DNA from: Hungatella sp. UBA4396
GTDB lineage: Bacteria > Bacillota > Clostridia > Lachnospirales > Lachnospiraceae
NCBI GenBank assembly: GCA_002389905.1
Contig: DGRE01000045.1
Location: forward strand, 158,604-222,603
Length of the DNA: 64,000 bases
Direction of reading: 5' to 3'
Made by a program: the position numbers and the translations under genes. The notes under the pieces were generated by a model. That model was not told the DNA's origin. It made no database searches and saw nothing but the letters and a program-made list of their open reading frames with translations. This document shows, in pieces, positions 33,418 through 43,394 of the stretch; positions within the stretch are counted from its first letter, which is position 1; every line of letters starts with the position of its first letter.

Positions 33418-35679
33418 ATGAGCATTTATGATACATTGAATCCAATGCAGAAGGAAGCGGTACTTCACACCGAAGGCCCGCTTCTTGTGCTGGCAGGGGC
33501 CGGGTCGGGAAAGACCAGGGTCCTTACCCACCGCATTGCTTATTTGATAGAAGAAAAAGGGATTAATCCATGGAATATCCTGGCAATCACCTTTACCAAC
33601 AAAGCAGCAGGAGAAATGAGGGAGCGTGTGGACCGTCTGGTTGGCTTTGGTGCCGACAGCATATGGGTATCCACCTTTCATTCCTCCTGTGTCCGCATTC
33701 TGCGGAGGCATATTGAAAACCTTGGTTATACTACCAATTTCACCATCTATGATTCTGACGATCAGAGAACCCTGATGCGTCTTGTTTTAAAGACTTTGGA
33801 CATTGATCCCAAGCTTTATAAGGACAGGGCCATGCTGGGGCTTATTTCCACGGCAAAAAATGAATTAATAACAGCCGAGGAGTTTGAAAAAAATGCTTCT
33901 TCTGATTTCCGGCAGAAAAAAGCGGCTTCGATCTATAAGGAATACCAGAATCAGTTGAGGAAGAACAATGCTCTGGATTTTGATGACTTGATTATGAAAA
34001 CCGTACAGTTATTTCAGCAAAATCCGGAGATACTGGATTACTATCAGGAGCGGTTTAAATATATCATGGTGGATGAGTATCAGGATACCAATACGGCTCA
34101 GTTTCAATTGATCAGTCTGCTGGCCGGAAAATATAAAAATCTCTGTGTGGTGGGAGATGATGACCAGTCCATCTATAAATTCCGGGGGGCTAATATTGAA
34201 AATATTTTAAATTTTGAAAAGGCTTATCGGGGGGCTAAAGTGATTAAACTGGAGCAGAATTACCGTTCCAGCCAGAGCATATTAAGTGCGGCCAATGAGG
34301 TGATCCGCCATAACAGGGGGCGAAAGGACAAGACCCTTTGGACCGCCAATGACGAAGGCCCATTGGTGCAGTTTAAGCAGTTTGAAAATGCCTCTGAGGA
34401 AGCAGAGGCCATTGTACGGGATATATTAAACAGCGCTTCTGATTATCAGGACAATGCAATCCTTTACCGGACCAATGCCCAGTCCCGTCTGCTGGAAGAA
34501 AAATGCCTTCAGCACAATGTTCCTTACCGCATGGTGGGAGGTGTAAACTTCTATCAGAGAAAAGAAATCAAGGATGTGCTGGCTTACTTAAAGACCATTG
34601 CCAATGGAAGGGACGATTTGTCGGCTTTGAGAATCGTCAACGTTCCAAAGCGTGGCATTGGAGCCACCAGTCTGGGAAAAGTGCAGGCATTTGCATCGGA
34701 ACACGATTTTTCCGTTTATGATGCCTTTTGCCGGGCAAAGGCAGTGCCTGGACTGGGGAAGACTGCGGACAAGATTCTTGGCTTTACGGCTCAGATTGAG
34801 GATTTCCGGGGAAGACTGGAAGAAGAGGTATATTCCATTCACGATCTGATTGAAGATGTTCTGGATGAAACGGGATATTTAAAGGAGCTGGAGGCAGAAG
34901 GGGAGATTGAATATCAGACCCGTCTGGAAAATATTGAGGAATTAATTAATAAAGCGGTCAGCTTTGAGGGTGAGCATGAGCATCCCGACCTCAATGAATT
35001 TTTAGAGGAAGTGGCTTTGGTGGCTGATGTGGACCGTATGGATGAATCGGAAAACAGAGTGACCCTTATGACCCTACATAGTGCCAAGGGGCTGGAATTT
35101 CCGCGGGTTTATTTAAGCGGAATGGAAGATGGATTATTCCCGAGCATGATGTCCATATCTTCAGATGATAAGGAAGATGTAGAAGAGGAACGGCGTCTTT
35201 GCTACGTTGGAATTACCAGAGCCCAGCAGTATCTGATGATGACAGGGGCGAGACAGCGCATGGTCAACGGGGAAACCAGGTATTCTAAAGTAAGCCGTTT
35301 TATAGAAGAAATTCCGGCACATCTTCTGGACTCTTCCAAGCTGGAATCCAGACTTTTCTCCTCCCGGAGCGCTTCTGATTTTGATGACAGTGCATTGCCC
35401 TGGGGCGGAGGGAAAAGTACGGGACATTCTATTGGAGTCAACCGGTTCGGACCGGATCACGGCGGTGCAGCCAAGCCTGCTTTTGGAAAGGCTTTTACAG
35501 TGGAAAAGGCCAGCTCCCTGGATTATAAGGAAGGGGACCGGGTCAGACACATGAAATTCGGAGAAGGCCAGGTTATGGAGATCAAAGACGGAGGAAGAGA
35601 TTATGAGGTGACTGTACAGTTTGATCAGGCAGGAGTAAAAAAGATGTTTGCTTCCTTTGCAAAGCTGAAGCTGGTGTAA
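33418..35679 (+). CDS. pcrA: ATP-dependent DNA helicase PcrA/UvrD
   Basis: A 753-residue SF1A helicase that unwinds DNA 3'-5' in repair and plasmid replication. Visible motifs are LNPMQKEAV (Q motif), Walker A GAGSGKTR with Lys32, motif Ia FTNKAAGEMRER, Walker B MVDEYQDTN, motif III GDDDQSIYKFRGA, LEQNYRSSQ, and TLHSAKGLEFPRVYLSG with EERRLCYVGITRA near the C-terminus. A tail of about 60 residues (YKEGDRVRHMKFGEGQVMEI...) is the Tudor-like PcrA C-terminal domain that touches RNA polymerase. It lies 35 bases after the patatin gene and may be cotranscribed. Confidence 0.97.
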   Translation: MSIYDTLNPMQKEAVLHTEGPLLVLAGAGSGKTRVLTHRIAYLIEEKGINPWNILAITFTNKAAGEMRERVDRLVGFGADSIWVSTFHSSCVRILRRHIENLGYTTNFTIYDSDDQRTLMRLVLKTLDIDPKLYKDRAMLGLISTAKNELITAEEFEKNASSDFRQKKAASIYKEYQNQLRKNNALDFDDLIMKTVQLFQQNPEILDYYQERFKYIMVDEYQDTNTAQFQLISLLAGKYKNLCVVGDDDQSIYKFRGANIENILNFEKAYRGAKVIKLEQNYRSSQSILSAANEVIRHNRGRKDKTLWTANDEGPLVQFKQFENASEEAEAIVRDILNSASDYQDNAILYRTNAQSRLLEEKCLQHNVPYRMVGGVNFYQRKEIKDVLAYLKTIANGRDDLSALRIVNVPKRGIGATSLGKVQAFASEHDFSVYDAFCRAKAVPGLGKTADKILGFTAQIEDFRGRLEEEVYSIHDLIEDVLDETGYLKELEAEGEIEYQTRLENIEELINKAVSFEGEHEHPDLNEFLEEVALVADVDRMDESENRVTLMTLHSAKGLEFPRVYLSGMEDGLFPSMMSISSDDKEDVEEERRLCYVGITRAQQYLMMTGARQRMVNGETRYSKVSRFIEEIPAHLLDSSKLESRLFSSRSASDFDDSALPWGGGKSTGHSIGVNRFGPDHGGAAKPAFGKAFTVEKASSLDYKEGDRVRHMKFGEGQVMEIKDGGRDYEVTVQFDQAGVKKMFASFAKLKLV

Positions 35680-35894
35680 AAGAATGAAGTGGTATGATTT
35701 ATTTACAAAATTTATAAAATTTATAAAAAAGGGCAAAAATGATAGTAAAATAGTCAATATAATGGTATAATAACTGCGATAGGCAGAGAGACTAAAACTT
35801 TGCCGGAAGGTAAGGAAAAATGCCTTACAGCATATTTAAAGCTTTGAAAAAAGGCAAAAAAAGAAAGCAGGGCTCTCAGAAAGGACGTGGACAC

Positions 35895-36188
35895 ATGAAC
35901 AGATTTGATGCAATGAGCAAAGAAGCGATGAGCAAACTGGAAGATATGATAAATTCAAGCAGAGTGAACGAATTGCTTCATAGGAGGGAACAGGAAGAAA
36001 AGAAGAAAAACTGTATCCTTTGGGTATTGGCTATCATAGGTGCAGTGGCAGCAGTGGCAGGAATTGCTTACACTGTATACCGTTTCTTCACACCGGATTA
36101 TCTGGAAGACTTTGAAGACGATTTTGATGATGACTTTGACGATGATTTTTTTGAAGACGATCAGCCGGGCGAAGGTTCTGAAGAGTAA
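35895..36188 (+). CDS. Small membrane protein with Asp/Glu-rich tail
   Basis: 97 residues from the ATG at 35895 (AAAGGA nine bases before); an upstream ATG at 35820 with AAGGAAAA would give 122 residues with a very basic leader, and both are possible. A charged helix (SKEAMSKLEDMINSSRVNEL) is followed by one membrane helix (ILWVLAIIGAVAAVAGIAYTVY) and a tail that is almost purely Asp/Glu/Phe (DFEDDFDDDFDDDFFEDD). Similar proteins are widespread in Lachnospiraceae (DUF4366-like in style). Function unknown. Confidence 0.78.
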   Translation: MNRFDAMSKEAMSKLEDMINSSRVNELLHRREQEEKKKNCILWVLAIIGAVAAVAGIAYTVYRFFTPDYLEDFEDDFDDDFDDDFFEDDQPGEGSEE

Positions 36189-36210
36189 AATTTGCATTTA
36201 AAACCAGCAA

Positions 36211-36243
36211 AAGCGTGCCTCAGAAAGTGAGACACGCTTTTTT
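36211..36243 (+). terminator. Terminator after the acidic-tail gene
   Basis: AAGCGTG-CCTCA pairs with GTGAG-ACACGCTT, followed by TTTT. Confidence 0.8.
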
Positions 36244-36282
36244 GCCTGAAAATTAATATAGAGCAGGATAGGAGTCAGAAAC

Positions 36283-37665
36283 GTGAAAAAGGGTGAGATA
36301 TACGAAGGTACAATAGGAAAATTTGATTTCCCGGATAAAGGAGTTATTGAGCTTCCTGAAGGAAAAATTGCAGTAAAGCACAGCCTTCCCGGTCAGAAGG
36401 TAAGGGTTATGATCAATAAGAAAAGAGGCGGGAAGTGCGAAGGACGGATTCTGGAGGTGTTGGAACGTTCTCCGCTGGAAACAGCAGAAAATCCATGTCC
36501 TCATTTTGGGAACTGCGGAGGATGCACGTACCAGACTATTCCATATGAAGAGCAGCTTAAGATTAAAGAGCAGCAGGTGAAGACTCTTTTGGATGGGGTC
36601 TGTGAAGGGTATGAGTTTGAGGGTATTAAGGGCAGTCCCATGGAAGACAGGTATAGGAATAAGATGGAGTTTTCCTTTGGGGATGAGTATAAGGATGGAC
36701 CTCTTGCTCTGGGAATGCATAAGAGAGGGAGTTTTTATGATGTAGTGACCACTGAGGACTGCAGAATTGTTCACCCGGATTTTTGTTGTATTTTAAAAGG
36801 GGTAAAGGAGTATTTTGAAGTTAGGGGAATTGGGTTTTATAAGAAAATGCAGCATACGGGGTATCTGCGTCATTTACTGGTGCGCAGGGCTGTGAAGACA
36901 GGGGAAATACTGGTGGATCTGGTGACTACTACTCAGGAAGATCTGGATTTGAAACCGTTTGCGGATATGCTATTGGGGCTTGAATTGGAAGGGAAAATTG
37001 TTGGGATTTTGCATACGCTTAATGACAGTCTGGCTGATGTGGTGAAAAGTGACCGGACTGATATTTTGTATGGGCAAGATTTCTTTTATGAAGAACTTTT
37101 GGGGTTGAAATTTAAGATATCACCTTTTTCTTTTTTTCAGACGAATTCTCTTGGGGCAGAGGTTTTGTATGAGAAGACCAGGGAGTATGTGGGGGAGACA
37201 AAGGATAAGGTTGTGTTTGATTTGTATAGCGGAACCGGGACTATTGCTCAGATTGTAGCTCCTGTTGCTAAGAAAGTAGTGGGAGTGGAGATTGTGGAAG
37301 AGGCTGTGGAAGCGGCAAGGGAGAATGTGAAGGTTAATGGGTTGGAGAATTGTGAGTTTATTGCTGGGAGTGTGTTGAAGGTGATTGGTGGGATTGAAGA
37401 TAAGCCGGATCTTATTATTTTGGACCCGCCGAGGGATGGGATTCATCCGAAAGCGTTGGGGGCGATTATTGATTTTGGGGTGGACAGGATGGTGTATGTG
37501 TCTTGTAAGCCCACCAGTTTGGTTAGGGATTTGGTGGTTTTGCAGGAGAGAGGGTATGAGGTGGAGAAGGTTTGTTGTGTGGATATGTTTCCTTCTACGG
37601 CTAATGTGGAAAGTATTGTCCTGTTGCAAAAGAAAAAGGATCAGCTTATAAAAGAAAAACAATAG
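36283..37665 (+). CDS. rlmD: 23S rRNA (uracil-5-)-methyltransferase RlmD/RlmCD type
   Basis: Adds a methyl group from SAM to a uracil in 23S rRNA. 460 residues starting at GTG with GGAG ten bases upstream. The domains are a TRAM domain (residues 1-60), a [4Fe-4S] site CPHFGNCGGC near 73-82, and a Rossmann methyltransferase domain with FDLYSGTGTIAQ, LDPPRDG and VSCKPTSLVRD (catalytic Cys) in order. In Gram-positives one enzyme may modify two positions, so RlmCD is the alternative name. The 3' part differs in codon use: in the last 175 codons 10 of 14 Leu are TTG and 12 of 13 Ile are ATT. It borders the accessory island. Confidence 0.94.
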   Translation: MKKGEIYEGTIGKFDFPDKGVIELPEGKIAVKHSLPGQKVRVMINKKRGGKCEGRILEVLERSPLETAENPCPHFGNCGGCTYQTIPYEEQLKIKEQQVKTLLDGVCEGYEFEGIKGSPMEDRYRNKMEFSFGDEYKDGPLALGMHKRGSFYDVVTTEDCRIVHPDFCCILKGVKEYFEVRGIGFYKKMQHTGYLRHLLVRRAVKTGEILVDLVTTTQEDLDLKPFADMLLGLELEGKIVGILHTLNDSLADVVKSDRTDILYGQDFFYEELLGLKFKISPFSFFQTNSLGAEVLYEKTREYVGETKDKVVFDLYSGTGTIAQIVAPVAKKVVGVEIVEEAVEAARENVKVNGLENCEFIAGSVLKVIGGIEDKPDLIILDPPRDGIHPKALGAIIDFGVDRMVYVSCKPTSLVRDLVVLQERGYEVEKVCCVDMFPSTANVESIVLLQKKKDQLIKEKQ

Positions 37666-38084
37666 AAATATACAAGGATTAAGGATTTGGGAATGAAAAT
37701 TCTCATGTCCTTTTTTGATGTGGTAGAGGAATATGTTAAGCAAAGTTAAAGATTGTCAAGTATACATTAATTGTAAAATTTAAACATTGGTGAGATAATA
37801 TCTTGGTTTTGCTTGCCCGTGTTAGATAAAAATGATATGATTGATTTCATAGTTAATGGAAAAGAATTGATAGAATATTATATAAACTAGGGAGATAATG
37901 TAAAGATATGAGATAATATGTCCAAAGATTTATTTATATAGAGAAGTTCAAAGTTTCTACATACGAACTAAATATAACTTTTTGCTATATATCTTATCCA
38001 AATAATGAAAATAATCTCTATAAATAAGGTATAAATACAAGCCAAAACATGAATGATGCCGGGAAAATGGAGTGGAGAGTTTAA
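37666..38084. other. AT-rich junction between rlmD and the Wadjet genes
   Basis: 419 bases, strongly AT-rich. An imperfect hairpin followed by TTTTTT lies at about 37672-37716 and could end rlmD. The rest should hold the jet promoter; TATAAA-type stretches occur at 37990-38040 but no clear -35. No tRNA or integrase remnant was seen. Confidence 0.5.
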
Positions 38085-39494
38085 ATGGAAAAGCTTTTTG
38101 ATATGATACCGTCTGGATTTTTTAATTGTTTATCCAGTGGAAGTAATAGTGGAATTTATTCGGACTGTCTTCAGATTATTTATGAGCAATATGATAGAGA
38201 AATCTCGTATCGAATTGTCAGAAGCCGTATTCGTGATGCAGTTGCAGCATATCTGTTAGAAAATCATGTGGATTTTATTGAGTTACAAGAAGAAACTGGG
38301 ACTAGAAAAAACTATAATGATCTGGCCAATGGTATCATACGAAAATTCTGTTCCAAAGAGATTGGGTGGTTAGAAGAGGATAATGATGATGCTACTTATG
38401 AGAAGCATATTATTATGACGGAACATGGGATACTTCTGGCTGAATTTTTACAAAATTTAAGAAGGCCGGAAAGAGAGGAATTTTCCAGCTATATTTACAA
38501 TATTTATAATGTATTGCGAAATGGAGAACAGTGGATGCAGGACCCTTATACAGAAGGATTGAAAAATATTTATCGCAATGCAAAATTGTTGTCTAAAGCG
38601 TTAAAACGTCTTGCTACGTTTATAAAGAAAATTATTGAGCGTATGTTTAAAGAAGAGAGTTTAGAAAGCTTGACAGAAAATATTATTGAATATTGTGAAG
38701 GGAATTTTATCCGAGAATATGCGAGACTTACAAAGCAGCAGAATATTCATATTTATCGATCTTTCATCCGGTCGAGACTGGAACATATACAGAATGACAA
38801 TGAACTCTTTGAACTTCTCGTAATCGGATGTGCGGTGGAAGAAGATCTGGAGGAAGAAACTGCAAAAGAGCACATTATGGATATGATTCAGAGGACAAAA
38901 GAATTTTTGTCTGAAGATTATGACCGTATTATGAGAGAAATCAAGCATAAAATCAATGTATATCTGCAGATTGCTGTGGGACGTGCGAGATTTTTGAGGA
39001 ATCGTGAAGCAGATATCAGAGGAAGTGTGGAGCAGACGATTCGATATATTACTGAAGAAATGCAGACACTTAACTGGAAGTCGGAGATGCCAGTGGAAAT
39101 GAGCGATTTGTTTTTGTTGGATAGAAATGAATTTATTGATATAGGCTCCATACGTTTCCCAAGAAAAGCACAGACCATCAGGAAAGAGACATTTGCAAAT
39201 TTGGAAGAAATGACAGAGGAGGATATTCGGAAAGCAAGAGAAGCTCATGAAAAAGAAGCCTATAGTCCGTATTCAAAGGAAAAAATGAAAATATATCTGG
39301 AAAATATCTTGGGAGAGAAAGCATCTATAAGCAGTAACAGGCTGCCCATGGAAAGTAAAAGGGACCTGCTTTGTGCTTTATCAGCTGTGGCATATGGAGA
39401 AGAAAACGGATATACAATCCAGGTGGAAGAAGGTTATGTGGAAACAAATGGATTAATATTGCATAATTTCGAGATTATTAAAGGAGAAAACTAG
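38085..39494 (+). CDS. jetA: Wadjet protein JetA
   Basis: A 469-residue subunit of a Wadjet (JetABCD) system, the MksF/kleisin-like partner of the SMC subunit that recognises and cuts closed circular plasmids. The N-terminus (LFDMIPSGFFNCLSSGSNSGIYSDCLQIIYEQY) and the winged-helix-like part with long helices match the JetA family distinct from the DUF3375 form of type I, so this is probably type II; the subtype is an inference. GGAGAG precedes the ATG. The TAG stop shares its G with the GTG start of jetB, so the genes are coupled. Codon use is AT-rich, unlike the core genes before it. Confidence 0.85.
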   Translation: MEKLFDMIPSGFFNCLSSGSNSGIYSDCLQIIYEQYDREISYRIVRSRIRDAVAAYLLENHVDFIELQEETGTRKNYNDLANGIIRKFCSKEIGWLEEDNDDATYEKHIIMTEHGILLAEFLQNLRRPEREEFSSYIYNIYNVLRNGEQWMQDPYTEGLKNIYRNAKLLSKALKRLATFIKKIIERMFKEESLESLTENIIEYCEGNFIREYARLTKQQNIHIYRSFIRSRLEHIQNDNELFELLVIGCAVEEDLEEETAKEHIMDMIQRTKEFLSEDYDRIMREIKHKINVYLQIAVGRARFLRNREADIRGSVEQTIRYITEEMQTLNWKSEMPVEMSDLFLLDRNEFIDIGSIRFPRKAQTIRKETFANLEEMTEEDIRKAREAHEKEAYSPYSKEKMKIYLENILGEKASISSNRLPMESKRDLLCALSAVAYGEENGYTIQVEEGYVETNGLILHNFEIIKGEN

Positions 39495-40147
39495 TGATCA
39501 TAGAAGAATTTTGGGAAAGTTATACTTCATCAGAAAAGGATTTATTTCAACGGTCATGCAGACGCTTGTTAAAACAGACTTTCATTGTACGCGATAAAGA
39601 TGAGGAGAGCAAAAAAGCATATTATTTTGTTTCCAAGAAACCGGAGCCGTTTTCTGCATATTTTCGATATATTGGTTTTGATATTGTTATTGACAGGGAA
39701 AATGGTGTTGTCATGCTGCGTAATTGTGCTGATGTAGGAGAAAACGGAAAGATACAGGCCAATCGTTTTCAGTTAAAAAAAGCGGAAAGCGTAATATTAT
39801 GTTGCCTTTGGACTTTATATTCAGACAGAATGGAGTCGGGAAATCTTTCACGGACATTTTTGATTTCAATCATGGATCTGCGGTTTGAGTTGGAAAAGTA
39901 TGGAATAAGAGAACAGATTGATAAAAGCACTATGGGAAATATCTTAGCTCTGTTTTCAAAATTTAATCTTATTGATGTGAATGGACGGGTTGGTGAGGAA
40001 GAGTGTTTGATTCGCCTTTATCCGTCTTTACAGTTTGCTTTAGAATCAGAAGAATTTCGGAAATTTACGGATATGACTTATGAGCGTATGCTTGAAAAAT
40101 CAGGAGAAACCACAAATGATGAGGAGGATGACGATGCAGATGAATAG
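39494..40147 (+). CDS. jetB: Wadjet protein JetB (DUF4194)
   Basis: A 217-residue, MksE/KITE-like subunit with tandem winged-helix folds. SEKDLFQRSCRRLLKQTFIV at the start and FRYIGFDIVIDRENGVVMLRN are in keeping with DUF4194. It ends in a Glu/Asp-rich tail (TTNDEEDDDADE). Starts with GTG, with AAAGGAG seven bases upstream, one base overlapping jetA's stop. It would bridge the JetA kleisin to the JetC ATPase. Confidence 0.85.
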   Translation: MIIEEFWESYTSSEKDLFQRSCRRLLKQTFIVRDKDEESKKAYYFVSKKPEPFSAYFRYIGFDIVIDRENGVVMLRNCADVGENGKIQANRFQLKKAESVILCCLWTLYSDRMESGNLSRTFLISIMDLRFELEKYGIREQIDKSTMGNILALFSKFNLIDVNGRVGEEECLIRLYPSLQFALESEEFRKFTDMTYERMLEKSGETTNDEEDDDADE

Positions 40148-43100
40148 GAAGACAGCTACCCGGCTGTTGTTGGTTCAATGGTCCAGATTTCAAAATGAAT
40201 GCATTCGTCTGGAAGGCTCTACTCTATTTACTGGAGTAAATGGTAGTGGAAAATCCACGATCTTGGATGCGGTAACGTATTTGCTCACTGGGAATACACA
40301 GTTTAATAAGGCGGCAAAGGATAGGGACAGGACGGTAGCTGCTTATGTGAGAGGGGATACCAAAAGTAATGGCGCAGAGCGATATCTGAGGGAAGGTGAG
40401 ATAGTTAGCTATATTGCCATGGAATTTTGGTCTCCGGTTGAAAATGCCTATATAGTTATTGGTGTTTGTATTGAATCTGCAAATGAACTTTCTTACAAGA
40501 GTAACTGGTTTGTCTGCCGCAATACTCGAATGGAGCAGATAAACTTTACTGTGGTTGAGAATAAGACAATCTGTTTTACTCCCAGAAATGAACTAGCTAT
40601 CGATGGAAATAGATTGAAGTCCTCAGAGTTTTTGGGAAGAGAAAAAGGCGTGGAACGGGTCCTGCGCGTGTTGGGGCTGCGGTGTGATGATGCAAAGTAT
40701 CGTTCCAAATTGTTAAAAATGATGGCCTTTAATCCTGAAAATAATATTAATCAGTTTATTCAGGATTGTGTACTGGAACCTGGAAAGGTTGATTCTCTTA
40801 AGGAACTGAGGGAGCAAAGGCGGCAGTTTGAACATATTAAAGGAATGTATGAAAATCTGAAAAACAGTAAGGTTCAACTGGAAACTGTGGAGCAAAAGAC
40901 AGTAGAATACGAAAAGAAACTGAGGAATTTGCATATCCGGGAATTAATGCTTTGTTATCAGGAACTGAGAGAACGGGAAGAGGAAAAAAAACAGATAAAA
41001 AGTAAACTGGAATCGCTTATACACAAACAGACAATCCTGGAAGAACGGAAGAATGAGCTGGATAAGAAATACGTGGAGGCCGGTGAGCGTTACCGGATTG
41101 CAGAAAATAATGATGTTTTCCGAGGGATGCAGGAAAGCATTCAAACATTGGAGCGACAGATAGAAGCAGTAGAGAGAGCAATCAAAAAGTATGAGGAAAA
41201 AACTGCTGCGCTGAAGAAGTTACAAATTCAGATGTCCGGACTTTTGAAATGGATTGGGGACTTTTTTGAGGTTGAAGAAATAGAACAGCGATATTTGTGC
41301 CATTTGGCAGAAAAAGAATATAATGACGAAAAAAAGACTCAGGCTTTTCTCGTGTTTGCAGAGACAATCAAGAGGCAGAAAGATATTTTCTGGGCTGATG
41401 AGGTTCATTTTGAAGATCACATCAGGCAACTGGATTCAGAAATGGATGAGTTGGAGGAGAATATTAAGCAGCTAAAAGCGAATCAAATGATTTTTCCCAG
41501 GAATATTGAGCATGCAAAACGAACGATTCAGGAGGAGTTTAAACGTCAGGGAATTCATACGGATGTCCGGTTTTTTGCAGAGTTGGTTTCAGAGATTAAG
41601 GATGTGGAGTGGAGAGCCGCTATAGAGACATTTCTGGGAAGGAAACGGTTTTATATTATAGTGGATGAGACTTACTGTCATAAAGCTATGGAAATCCTGG
41701 AGCAAAAGGTCATACATGGGGTAAATGTAGTGATTACAGACAAGCTGCCGGATACACATATAACGCAGGAATCGGCAGCGGAGATGCTAGTGATTTCCAA
41801 TATTTATGCCAGAAGATATGCTAATTACCTTTTGAATGGAATTCATTTGTGCAGTTCATTAAAGGAACTGCATGAATATCCCAAGGGTGGTTTGATGAAA
41901 AATGGAATGCTGGCAAAAAGTTATGCAGTATCCTACATGGAAGTATCGAAAACTGAATTTTGTCTTGGTGGAGATGCCATAAAGCTTCAGCTTGAAAGAG
42001 CAGAAAAGAAAAAGGCGGTAAAGAAGTCAGAACTTCAAGTAACGAAGAAAAAGGTGGAACGTAACAGACAATACCGGAAAGAGATTGACCAAATTGATTG
42101 GGATGTCAATCACTATGATTTTGAATCCGCTAAAATGCTGGAAGAAAATGTAGAAAAAGAGAGAAGAATCAAGAAAGATATTGATAAAATCCGAAGCAAT
42201 CCGGATTTCCTTTCTGTTCTCCAGGAGCAGCAGGATGCGAAAAGGGAATATGAAGAGATTAAAAGCGCTGTAAACAGAAATTCTCAGGAGATCGGTTCAT
42301 GTGCAAATGAGAGGGGGACGAAAGAAACATCCTTGAAGGAAATTTCCGGAGAAATATATACGCTGAATCAGGAATACTCTGAGAAGTGTTTGAAGCATCT
42401 GGAATTAAAGCGTCCGATGATGGAAGAGTATGAAAAATTGATTCAGGGAAAGATAGGTACATGGAGGGCAATTACAGGAAAAACAGTACGAAATCTGGAA
42501 GGAGAAGTTAAGGAATGTATTAGACAGATGGAGGATGCACAGCTTAGATACTGTAAGCTGGCAGAAATCGATATTAACAGAAGAGGAGTGGGTTATATTC
42601 CATTTTATAGAGACGAGTATCGGAATATTGCAAATATTAAGATTGAAGAAGCGCATAACAGGCTGAAGGAACAGGGAGAAAGGCTGGAAAGTGCATTCAT
42701 GAATGACTTTGTTGCAGAAATTAACGAAACGGTCCGAGAAGCTAAGGGAGAGATCGAGATTATTAATCAGGAATTAAAGAGGATTCCCTTTGGCAAGGAC
42801 ACTTACAGATTTGTCATGGATGAAAAACCGGATCGCAGCGTATTTTTTCGTATCTGTAAAAAGTTGGAGAGGTACATGGATTCTCCAGAAATATATATGA
42901 ATTCTGCAAGAGACGATGAAGAAATGGAGCATGATATTCAAGAATTTATGAGCGTTATTCTGGATGAGGAGGATGAAACGGAATATACAGATTATCGTAA
43001 ATATTTTGTATATGATATGAAAATTATCAGCAGGCAGGGTGGACAGGAAATCATCGCAGATCTTTCTAAAAAGCAGGGTTCTGCAAGTAACGGGGAAAAG

Positions 43101-43394
43101 CAGACTCCATATTTTATTATTCTGGCGGCCAGTCTGCTTCAATATTATCCAAAGAATGTATGCTGTGCCAGGCTTGCATTTATTGATGAGGCTTTTTCTG
43201 CTCTGTCCAGAGAGCGCATTGAACAAATGGTACAATACTTTGAAGAAAACCATTTTCAGGTGTTTTATGCAGCACCACCAGAAAAAATAAGCAGTATTGG
43301 AACCTTTATTAATTCTACAGTGAGTTTGGTAATGTCAGAACGGTATACCCATGCAGTGGAAGGTTTAATGGGAGATGGTAAAAATGATATTTAG
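40134..43394 (+). CDS. jetC: Wadjet protein JetC (SMC-like ATPase)
   Basis: A 1086-residue SMC-family ATPase (MksB/SbcC-like). Walker A is GVNGSGKST at residues 34-42. Long coiled coils (about 210-400 and 590-800) flank a hinge-like globular part around 400-560 (DVEWRAAIETFLGRKRFYIIVD...). The ABC signature region is KQGSASNGEKQTPY and Walker B is LAFIDEAFSALS near 1014-1025. The frame opens at 40080, but GAGGAGG at 40121-40127 fits the ATG at 40134 best, inside the end of jetB. It would translocate along DNA by loop extrusion and present circles to JetD. Confidence 0.9.
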   Translation: MQMNRKTATRLLLVQWSRFQNECIRLEGSTLFTGVNGSGKSTILDAVTYLLTGNTQFNKAAKDRDRTVAAYVRGDTKSNGAERYLREGEIVSYIAMEFWSPVENAYIVIGVCIESANELSYKSNWFVCRNTRMEQINFTVVENKTICFTPRNELAIDGNRLKSSEFLGREKGVERVLRVLGLRCDDAKYRSKLLKMMAFNPENNINQFIQDCVLEPGKVDSLKELREQRRQFEHIKGMYENLKNSKVQLETVEQKTVEYEKKLRNLHIRELMLCYQELREREEEKKQIKSKLESLIHKQTILEERKNELDKKYVEAGERYRIAENNDVFRGMQESIQTLERQIEAVERAIKKYEEKTAALKKLQIQMSGLLKWIGDFFEVEEIEQRYLCHLAEKEYNDEKKTQAFLVFAETIKRQKDIFWADEVHFEDHIRQLDSEMDELEENIKQLKANQMIFPRNIEHAKRTIQEEFKRQGIHTDVRFFAELVSEIKDVEWRAAIETFLGRKRFYIIVDETYCHKAMEILEQKVIHGVNVVITDKLPDTHITQESAAEMLVISNIYARRYANYLLNGIHLCSSLKELHEYPKGGLMKNGMLAKSYAVSYMEVSKTEFCLGGDAIKLQLERAEKKKAVKKSELQVTKKKVERNRQYRKEIDQIDWDVNHYDFESAKMLEENVEKERRIKKDIDKIRSNPDFLSVLQEQQDAKREYEEIKSAVNRNSQEIGSCANERGTKETSLKEISGEIYTLNQEYSEKCLKHLELKRPMMEEYEKLIQGKIGTWRAITGKTVRNLEGEVKECIRQMEDAQLRYCKLAEIDINRRGVGYIPFYRDEYRNIANIKIEEAHNRLKEQGERLESAFMNDFVAEINETVREAKGEIEIINQELKRIPFGKDTYRFVMDEKPDRSVFFRICKKLERYMDSPEIYMNSARDDEEMEHDIQEFMSVILDEEDETEYTDYRKYFVYDMKIISRQGGQEIIADLSKKQGSASNGEKQTPYFIILAASLLQYYPKNVCCARLAFIDEAFSALSRERIEQMVQYFEENHFQVFYAAPPEKISSIGTFINSTVSLVMSERYTHAVEGLMGDGKNDI

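Noticed and set aside
37666..38084. Attachment site or tRNA at the left edge of the island
   Set aside because: No tRNA, integrase or direct repeat matching the right edge was found by eye.
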